From positions 1 to 12,583 of the forward strand of contig CALGLM010000304.1 in NCBI GenBank assembly GCA_937930275.1: a stretch of DNA of 12,583 bases. The letters are read 5' to 3'. Shown here one piece after another: positions 6,702-12,583 of the stretch. Numbering within the stretch: the stretch's first letter is position 1; each line of letters opens with the position of its first letter. The notes under the pieces were generated by a model. That model did no database searches. It was not told the DNA's origin and was given only the letters and a program-made list of their open reading frames with translations. A program made the position numbers and the translations under genes. Origin of the DNA: an uncultured Ignavibacteria bacterium. GTDB taxonomy: Bacteria; Bacteroidota; Ignavibacteria; Ignavibacteriales; Melioribacteraceae.

Positions 6702-9539
6702 TTACTTAATTAAAAGCATTTTATTTGTTTTGTTAAATTCAAAATCATTTGATTTAGCAGATATTTTATAAAAATAAACACCGGATGATAAATTAGATGC
6801 GTTAAAGTTATAAGTGTAATATCCTGCTTTTAATAGTTCATTTGTAATCACTTCAATTCTTTCACCTAATGTATTGAATATTTCTAAGTTAACAAAAGAC
6901 TCTGCCGGAATTGCAAATTTAATTGTTGTTGAAGGATTAAATGGATTAGGATAATTATTGAATAATTCAAAAGTGTATGGTTTATTTATAACAGTTTCTG
7001 TAATATTTACAAGCGAATTAAATGTAATAGATCCGAATCCCATAACGGAATATTCTGCAGAAAGTAATCGTTCCAACCAACTACTTTCTAAGTTTAAATT
7101 AGAATTATATGAACCTATATATGCACCTATTTTGCTTGTTGAGTTTAAATTAAGAACAGAAGTTGATAAATCTATGGAAATTTCATACTGGTTATGACCA
7201 TTTATATTTCCGATCATTCCTTCAAATCCGTCAGGGTTTAATATTCCTTGATTAAATCCTAAAACAGTGAAGGGGAAAAAGGCTTTTTCAATTCCGTCTG
7301 ATGTCTTTCGTAATCTATAATACCCTTCAGTTCCTTCTTCATAACTAAAGCTTCTATTTTTATCAAACGCAAATAATAAATAATCATCTTCATCTAAAGA
7401 GGTATCGGCGAAAGCGTCAATCGCTATAAATAGTTTATTATTTGCCACCTTTAAATAAGAATCTGCAAAATAACCTCGCTTTGTAAGTATTACTTTAATT
7501 GCGTCTGAATACTCGTTTTCTTTAATTTGTCCGTCAACATTAGGTATTACAGTTGAAGCATTCTCAATTATTAACGAATCATTTTGTGAATAAGCAATAC
7601 CGTAAGTTGGACCGGCAATTTCAGTTTCGAAATTATCATTATATACTGCACTTACTCCGTAATAATAATTAGAAAGAGGAATTATATTGTTATCTGCAAA
7701 ATTGGTTTCTAAACCGCTATAAATTACATTGCTACTATTTTGTAAATTTGTTGAATCAGTGCTTTTGTATAAATTATATTTTTGTACGCTTTGTCCAATT
7801 GATGTTAATCCGGATTGTCCGAACATTTGCATGTCATCTAAATAAATTATAATATCTTCAGCTTTACATTCAAATGCAATGAAAACATCTTGGTTTATAT
7901 AATTTGTTAAATTAATTTCAATAGGTCTCCATATTAAATTAGAATCTGCCAGATAAACAGGGGAGAGCTCTTTAAGTATAGTACTAAAAGAAGAAGGTTC
8001 CTGGTTAACTGTAGATAATCGAATATAACTACTATATGAATTTCCTAAAGCAAAAGCTGTTTTTAAAAACATCTTAAATCTTGGCTTTTCAGGGGAAACG
8101 TGAATTTTTTCGGTAATTAACCAATCTGTTAGCGGTAAACCCGGGGAATAAACATCAAATTTAATGGCTTTTGAACCACTATGAGGCTGAAAGCCGGAAA
8201 TTGACCATGAAGTTTGATTGTTAACGTCCGGATTAGTTTTCCATTCAGCAGGAATTCCATCCTCAAATCCTTGCTCAAATTCACCGGGGATAACCCATTT
8301 TATCGTAATTTTATCGTTATATGTTCCTTTAGATACATCAAATCCCGTTGGCTTTAATTTTGGAATATTGCTATTACTTAAAACAGTTATATAAACTTCT
8401 GCAGTATCACTTCCGCTTCCGCCGGTTACATAAATTTTCCCTAATCCTACATTTAAGGCAGTAAAATTTAATGTTGAATTATTTAAATTAATATTGCCCA
8501 AATTAATTGGATTTACCCATGCTGAATACGGAGCAATACCGTTTGAGATAGAAATATTAACATTATCGTTAACATACATCTGTACATTTTCGGGAACAAC
8601 TGAAATCGGCAATATTACTGCGACATCTAAAATTGAGTTTAATCCGGCATTATAATGTCCAAAAAACTTCCTATTATCATTTGTAACGCATGCACATGTC
8701 ATATCTGTACTTAATAAAGGTGAGTTACCTGTATTAAAAGTTGAAATAATATTACCGTCAATTTTTTTTATACCAAAACTTGTACCTGCGCTGGTTATCC
8801 AGATAATTCCGTTTTTATCTTTTACCATTGCTTTGGAAAATCCGGAAAAACCCATTGCGTTAAAATTATTATTATCGGCGAATTTATATACATCATTTCC
8901 GTCACTAACATAACCGATATCATTATTATCAAAAACTACACTGTAAAACAGTCCATATTTAATACCTTTTTTAGAAACCCCGTTAAATGTATATAAACTA
9001 TCAAAAGTTGTATAAATTATTGTACCGTCAGATTTTTCTGCAATACTTTGAACCCAACCGCTTCCTATTTTTTGCCAATTGTTATCTGAAATCCTTTTAT
9101 AAAAACCATTTCCGCTTCCTGCGTATATTTGACCGTTATTAGCTTTATAGAATACCTTAATATCCATAGCTCCGATAATTTCAAAGCCGCCGTAATAATT
9201 TATTGCTTGAGTGGAAAAATTGTAAACCCAAAGTCCGCCTAATGTAGCAGAGGATTTAACACCTATATACATTTTATCTTCAATTACATTTAATGCCGTA
9301 ATTTCATAAAATGAACCTGAATTAGTCGGAAGTGACGAGTTCCCCGGGAAAGAAATGAAATTTGTTCCGTTATATCCCTGAATTCCTTTAGTCCTTGTAC
9401 CAATCCATACAGTACCGTTTTCATCCGAAGCTAAACACCTAATCTGATTGTCCGATAAACCGCTCAAAGTTGTTAAACTTTGCCAAGTTTGACCAAAAAC
9501 AAATGAACTTGCAAAAAAAATGATAAATAAATACTTCAT
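6702..9539 (-). CDS. Secreted multidomain beta-propeller / cleaved-adhesin protein with T9SS sorting domain
   Basis: The 945-residue protein has a signal peptide (about 1-16, ending VFGQ). Residues 20-305 form a beta-propeller of the two-component-regulator type, best seen in GLSDNQIRCLASDENGTVW at 27-45. An Ig-like domain follows at about 313-386. Next is a fibronectin-III-like domain (397-418 and 585-640), apparently interrupted by a jelly-roll of the cleaved-adhesin/choice-of-anchor-J type (420-575; FEDGIPAEW, DWLITEKIHVS, IYLDDMQMFG). A CBM9/DOMON-like module occupies about 655-840 (NVDGQIKENEYSDA, then NNKLFIAIDAFAD). The T9SS signal starts near 856 (NNYPNPFNPST) and ends KMLLIK. No kinase domain is present, so the propeller is structural or binding rather than sensory. 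The likely role is surface adhesion or glycan binding; the ligand is unknown. No Shine-Dalgarno is visible. Confidence 0.82.
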   Translation of the reverse strand: MKYLFIIFFASSFVFGQTWQSLTTLSGLSDNQIRCLASDENGTVWIGTRTKGIQGYNGTNFISFPGNSSLPTNSGSFYEITALNVIEDKMYIGVKSSATLGGLWVYNFSTQAINYYGGFEIIGAMDIKVFYKANNGQIYAGSGNGFYKRISDNNWQKIGSGWVQSIAEKSDGTIIYTTFDSLYTFNGVSKKGIKYGLFYSVVFDNNDIGYVSDGNDVYKFADNNNFNAMGFSGFSKAMVKDKNGIIWITSAGTSFGIKKIDGNIISTFNTGNSPLLSTDMTCACVTNDNRKFFGHYNAGLNSILDVAVILPISVVPENVQMYVNDNVNISISNGIAPYSAWVNPINLGNINLNNSTLNFTALNVGLGKIYVTGGSGSDTAEVYITVLSNSNIPKLKPTGFDVSKGTYNDKITIKWVIPGEFEQGFEDGIPAEWKTNPDVNNQTSWSISGFQPHSGSKAIKFDVYSPGLPLTDWLITEKIHVSPEKPRFKMFLKTAFALGNSYSSYIRLSTVNQEPSSFSTILKELSPVYLADSNLIWRPIEINLTNYINQDVFIAFECKAEDIIIYLDDMQMFGQSGLTSIGQSVQKYNLYKSTDSTNLQNSSNVIYSGLETNFADNNIIPLSNYYYGVSAVYNDNFETEIAGPTYGIAYSQNDSLIIENASTVIPNVDGQIKENEYSDAIKVILTKRGYFADSYLKVANNKLFIAIDAFADTSLDEDDYLLFAFDKNRSFSYEEGTEGYYRLRKTSDGIEKAFFPFTVLGFNQGILNPDGFEGMIGNINGHNQYEISIDLSTSVLNLNSTSKIGAYIGSYNSNLNLESSWLERLLSAEYSVMGFGSITFNSLVNITETVINKPYTFELFNNYPNPFNPSTTIKFAIPAESFVNLEIFNTLGERIEVITNELLKAGYYTYNFNASNLSSGVYFYKISAKSNDFEFNKTNKMLLIK

Positions 9540-9562
9540 ATTACGCTATAATATGTTATTGA

Positions 9563-9587
9563 TATTACAAAAATAATATTTGTAATA
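9563..9587 (-). promoter_or_regulatory. Perfect dyad upstream of the propeller/adhesin gene
   Basis: TATTACAAA (9563-9571) and TTTGTAATA (9579-9587) form a perfect 9-bp inverted repeat with a 7-base spacer, 24 bp before the start codon at 9539. On the minus strand it overlaps TATTTTTG, which fits the Bacteroidota TAnnTTTG promoter box. It could be an operator overlapping the promoter, or a chance AT-rich palindrome. I see no good -33 box. Confidence 0.35.
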
Positions 9588-9661
9588 ATCAGAAAAAAGT
9601 AAGACATAATAGAAGAAAAAAATCTGAAAGGCAATACTGAATTATTATGCAGTTTATCGTA

Positions 9662-9698
9662 TTATTTTCTTAAATATTTCAATATTTTAAGAAAATAA
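9662..9698. repeat. AT-rich hairpin in the spacer after the arylsulfotransferase-like gene
   Basis: TTATTTTCTTAA (9662-9673) pairs perfectly over 12 bp with TTAAGAAAATAA (9687-9698). The interior contains two AATATT palindromes. It lies directly beyond the likely terminator and may be a second, weaker termination or mRNA-end structure. Confidence 0.55.
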
Positions 9699-9707
9699 AA
9701 AATAAAA

Positions 9708-9743
9708 AAAATAAACAATACCCAGTTAAGTATTGTTTATTTT
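9708..9743 (-). terminator. Intrinsic terminator of the arylsulfotransferase-like gene
   Basis: AAAATAAACAATAC (9708-9721) pairs perfectly over 14 bp with GTATTGTTTATTTT (9730-9743) around an 8-base loop, starting 16 bp after the stop at 9760. Read on the minus strand it runs into a T-rich stretch (complement of 9691-9707). The stem is AT-rich but long and well placed. Confidence 0.75.
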
Positions 9744-9759
9744 ATATATAGAAATTAAT

Positions 9760-11526
9760 TTACTTTAATAATAACATTTTATTTGTTTTAGAAAAAATTT
9801 CTCCGGAACTTTCAACTCTTGCTACTAAATTATAAAAATAAACACCGCTCGGTAAATCTGATGCGTTAAAGGTTAAAGTGTATATCCCCGAAGCTCTTGG
9901 TCCTTCATCAATAGTAGAAATTAGTTCTCCTAATGTATTATAAATTGTTATAGTTACTTGACTTTGTTCTTTAATAGAATATTGAATTTCAGTAGTCGGA
10001 TTAAAAGGATTTGGGAAATTTTGTGCTAAGCTAAATCCATATAAATAAGTATGCTCTGCTTGTACTTCTACAATTTCCTTAACTTTTATGGTTGCAATAG
10101 CACTGTCTAAGCCTGTTGTACTTGTGATAAATATTCGTCCTTCACCAACTTTTTCTGCAGTAAAAGTTCCGGTTGAACCGGATACTGAGATTGTTCCCAA
10201 ATCACTCGGTTCAACTTTCCATGCGTAAGGAGTAAACCCGCCTGAAGCATTAAAAGATGCTGATTCACCGGAAAAAAGTTCAGTAGCAGTCGGAGTAACT
10301 TTTACAGAAATACCAGAATAGGAAGGAGCATAACGTAAAGCTCTAACAATTTCTCCGCCTTTTGTATAAGTCCAGACGACTGTACCCGTGGGTGAAACTT
10401 CAAACATCTTACCTGAGGTCGATTGAACAATTATAGTATTACCGTTAGGTAATCTTTGACATCCTCCTAAGTGGTTTGAGTAGAATCCGGATGCCGAATA
10501 TGTCCACTCGGGAGATGTCGGCAAAAACGGTCCGGAAGTGTAAGAATAGCTTCCGTCTTCATTTCTTGGTGGTTTAATTTCAACTACCATAGAAGAACCT
10601 GTCCCTTCTCTATTATTAAACGCTAAAATATTATCCGCACCCGGACAATTTTCCGGAATCCAAGCCGAACAATGAACAACATTAAATACTTGAGAACCTG
10701 AAGCTCTGTAATTAGAAGGACATCCCCATCTATATAAAAAATCACCTCCTTTACCATATGTTCCGCCGGAATGGGTTGCAGCTTCTTGTGTTGTAGTACT
10801 GTGGTCAATTACATAAAACTCGTCAAGATTATGTGAAGAAAATACTATTTGATCTAAGTCAGCATTATAACTTAGACCGTTTACATGCATCCAATCACCG
10901 GAAGCTGTGCTTCCGACATTTATATCTAATAATTCGGGATGATCTGCAACGACACCGTAATTTAATTTTGTAGCGTCATAATCCTGAATTAAATGATCCC
11001 AGGCATGCCATTCCCAAACAATAGTTCCTGATGTAGAACCGGTCGGTTTAACTTCTATAATATGATCGGGCCAAATTGATATACTTCTTTTTAAACCTGC
11101 AGCAACTGCCTGTGAAGCTGATTTTACTTCCCATGCAATAATTAGAACATTTCCGTTGGGCATCGGTTCAATATCATGGTGTGAACGATAAGTTGAAGAG
11201 CTATAAGTATATTGCCAAGTTAAATTTCCGTTCCAATCATATTTCTGTACTATTCCCGTAGCGCCTCCGCCGTTTAATTGAGAATTAGAAGAATTCCCGG
11301 AGCGTAAAACGCTACCGTCTTCTAAAAGATAACAAGAATACCCACCGGAAACTGAATGTGTCCATGTTTTTACTGTCTGATTATTCATATCAATTAAGTA
11401 AGAATAACGTGAGTTATTTGGGCTATACAAAGTGTATCCGGTATATGCTTGTGAATATAACCGACCGGTTATTAACAAAATATTTAATGCGGCTAAAAAT
11501 GTTCTGAATATATTGCTATTCGTCAT
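9760..11526 (-). CDS. Secreted arylsulfotransferase-like beta-propeller protein with T9SS sorting domain
   Basis: The 588-residue protein has a signal peptide (about 1-25, ending LYSQ). Residues 27-400 match the bacterial arylsulfotransferase-like (ASST) propeller family, whose characterised members move sulfate between phenols through an active-site histidine. Recognisable blocks are HHDIEPMPNGNVLII (116-130), WEWHAWDHLIQDYD (171-184), DWMHVNGLSYNADLDQIVFS (211-230), DHSTTTQEA (241-249) and HCSAWIPENCPGADN (285-299). An Ig-like domain follows (about 405-482), then the T9SS signal (QNFPNPFNPTT at 502-512, ending KMLLLK). Compared with relatives I remember, HDAxWIP reads HCSAWIP and SSR reads SSH, so sulfotransferase activity is doubtful. 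GGGGAG, six bases before the ATG, is a good ribosome binding site. The upstream BNR-repeat gene ends 17 bp away, indicating co-transcription. Family call good, catalysis uncertain. Confidence 0.82.
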   Translation of the reverse strand: MTNSNIFRTFLAALNILLITGRLYSQAYTGYTLYSPNNSRYSYLIDMNNQTVKTWTHSVSGGYSCYLLEDGSVLRSGNSSNSQLNGGGATGIVQKYDWNGNLTWQYTYSSSTYRSHHDIEPMPNGNVLIIAWEVKSASQAVAAGLKRSISIWPDHIIEVKPTGSTSGTIVWEWHAWDHLIQDYDATKLNYGVVADHPELLDINVGSTASGDWMHVNGLSYNADLDQIVFSSHNLDEFYVIDHSTTTQEAATHSGGTYGKGGDFLYRWGCPSNYRASGSQVFNVVHCSAWIPENCPGADNILAFNNREGTGSSMVVEIKPPRNEDGSYSYTSGPFLPTSPEWTYSASGFYSNHLGGCQRLPNGNTIIVQSTSGKMFEVSPTGTVVWTYTKGGEIVRALRYAPSYSGISVKVTPTATELFSGESASFNASGGFTPYAWKVEPSDLGTISVSGSTGTFTAEKVGEGRIFITSTTGLDSAIATIKVKEIVEVQAEHTYLYGFSLAQNFPNPFNPTTEIQYSIKEQSQVTITIYNTLGELISTIDEGPRASGIYTLTFNASDLPSGVYFYNLVARVESSGEIFSKTNKMLLLK

Positions 11527-11543
11527 GTAAAACTCCCCTAAAA

Positions 11544-12583
11544 CTATTTAATTAATGACATCTTTTTTATAATATTTATTCTATCTGACGATAGTCTATA
11601 AAAATAAATACCGCTGCTTAAGTTATAACTTCCCGCATTAAAAATAACAGAATATGCTCCTTGTCCCAAATTTTCGGAAACTAATGTGCATATTTCTTTT
11701 CCTAATAAATCGTACACTTTTAATTGTGTATAAGCTGTATTGGGTAATTGAAAATTAATTGTTGTTGTCGGATTAAAAGGATTTGGATAGTTCTGTTCAA
11801 GCGAATATTCTGTTACGACAACATTCTCAATTTGTTTTACATCCATAATACCACCTGATTCAGTTTTTAATATCATGCCATCCGCACCAACCACATATCC
11901 AATTTCGGAATTAATAAAAAACATACTGTTTATGCGTTTATCAGTTAGTTTATTAAGTTTTTCCCATGTTGTTCCGCTATCTGTAGTTTTTAGCATAGAA
12001 CCGTTAAAACCGGCTGCATAGCCAATTTGAGGAGTAGGGAAGAAGACTGAATATAGATTATCTGAAAAAGTTTCAGAATAGCTAACCCACGTTTCACCGC
12101 CGTCTATTGATTTTAATATTTTACTTCCTGTTCCGTTATTATATCCTCCGACAGCATATCCCACATTATATTCAGAAACAAAAATATCCGAAATCATCAA
12201 TTCAGGTTCGGTAAATTTATTAATCCAGGTGCTTCCTCCATCGGTAGTTTTTAATATAATTCCGCTACCGCCGTAACTATCTCCTCCGCAAATAAAACCG
12301 GTATTTTCTGAAACAAATACAACTTTATTTAATTGGCTATTTGTTCCGCTAACCAAATTAAACCAATTATTTCCTGAATCTGTTGTCTTAATTAAGGCAC
12401 CATAATAGCCACATGCATATCCGTTAGTATTATAAAAAGTAATATCCATTAACCAATCAAATATTCCTGAATTAAGAGTTGCCCAAGTAGTTCCCATATC
12501 GGTAGTTTTTAATATTGTCCCGGCGTCACCTGCTATATATGCAGTATTTAAATCTGTAAACTCAATTGATTCTAATAAAGTAC
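11544..12583 (-). CDS. Ycf48/BNR-repeat propeller protein with T9SS sorting domain, N-terminus outside window
   Basis: The frame stays open to the window edge. Although an ATG occurs at 12497, the codons before it continue the same repeat (TAYIAGDAGTILKTTD running into MGTTW), so that ATG is internal and the start lies beyond 12583. Six repeats of about 40-50 residues are visible, each with a GYAxG...ILKTTDGGxxW core. This is the pattern of Ycf48/Hcf136-like and BNR-type propellers. In non-photosynthetic bacteria such repeats are mostly secreted binding or structural domains, so no photosystem role is implied. The last repeat ends at about residue 216 counted from the internal ATG. The T9SS signal follows (LEQNYPNPFNPTT, 233-245), ending KKMSLIK. 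The protein is presumably exported, but its signal peptide is not seen. Confidence 0.85.
   Translation of the reverse strand, partial: TLLESIEFTDLNTAYIAGDAGTILKTTDMGTTWATLNSGIFDWLMDITFYNTNGYACGYYGALIKTTDSGNNWFNLVSGTNSQLNKVVFVSENTGFICGGDSYGGSGIILKTTDGGSTWINKFTEPELMISDIFVSEYNVGYAVGGYNNGTGSKILKSIDGGETWVSYSETFSDNLYSVFFPTPQIGYAAGFNGSMLKTTDSGTTWEKLNKLTDKRINSMFFINSEIGYVVGADGMILKTESGGIMDVKQIENVVVTEYSLEQNYPNPFNPTTTINFQLPNTAYTQLKVYDLLGKEICTLVSENLGQGAYSVIFNAGSYNLSSGIYFYRLSSDRINIIKKMSLIK

Noticed and set aside
6958..7197. 79-codon open frame on the + strand
   Set aside because: It lies wholly inside the T9SS/CBM9-like end of the minus-strand propeller/adhesin gene. Its translation has no family signature and no ribosome binding site, so it is an antisense shadow.
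6702..9539. Hybrid two-component sensor suggested by the regulator-type propeller
   Set aside because: No transmembrane segment, histidine kinase or receiver domain follows the propeller; the protein ends in a secretion signal.
10623..10808. 61-codon open frame on the - strand
   Set aside because: It overlaps the arylsulfotransferase-like gene in another frame, with no recognisable motif; the main frame has clear conserved blocks here.
11544..12583. Photosystem II assembly factor Ycf48
   Set aside because: The repeats resemble Ycf48/BNR propellers, but the protein carries a T9SS sorting domain and no photosynthesis gene is nearby; a secreted propeller is more likely.

Overview
The window looks like low-GC DNA from a member of the Bacteroidota/Chlorobi group, most plausibly an Ignavibacteria-like or related lineage. 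Four of its seven genes encode secreted proteins that end in a type IX secretion (T9SS) C-terminal sorting domain with a QNYPNPFNPST-type motif, which I associate from memory with Ignavibacteria and relatives. A fifth encodes a Bacteroidota-type outer-membrane barrel with a carboxypeptidase-regulatory-like N-terminus. No rRNA, tRNA, CRISPR array or housekeeping gene is present to fix the taxonomy. The first 45 bases are Illumina TruSeq adapter, so the window starts at an artificial contig end.

Layout. 1-45 is adapter. 54-482 (+) is a DUF1569/DinB-like protein, probably missing its first codons. 483-909 has no gene and carries a 245-bp palindromic, MITE-like element (639-883). 910-2916 (-) is a secreted deiminase related to the Porphyromonas peptidylarginine deiminase, with an Ig-like domain and a T9SS signal. 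It is divergent from 3020-6653 (+), a two-gene operon of an outer-membrane barrel protein and a lipoprotein. A bidirectional terminator (6662-6691) separates that operon from the convergent gene 6702-9539 (-), a multidomain secreted beta-propeller/adhesin. After a hairpin-rich spacer come 9760-11526 (-), a secreted arylsulfotransferase-like propeller protein, and 11544-12583 (-), a Ycf48/BNR-repeat protein cut by the window edge. These last two are 17 bp apart and probably co-transcribed.

How the genes fit together. The window is almost entirely cell-surface and secretion biology: an envelope barrel and lipoprotein pair beside a set of exported T9SS cargo proteins with different passenger domains and closely similar C-termini. 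The most provocative arrangement is the secreted arginine-deiminase-type enzyme divergently adjacent to two surface proteins that each carry an unusual Arg/Gly-rich segment. A functional link between them is only inference.
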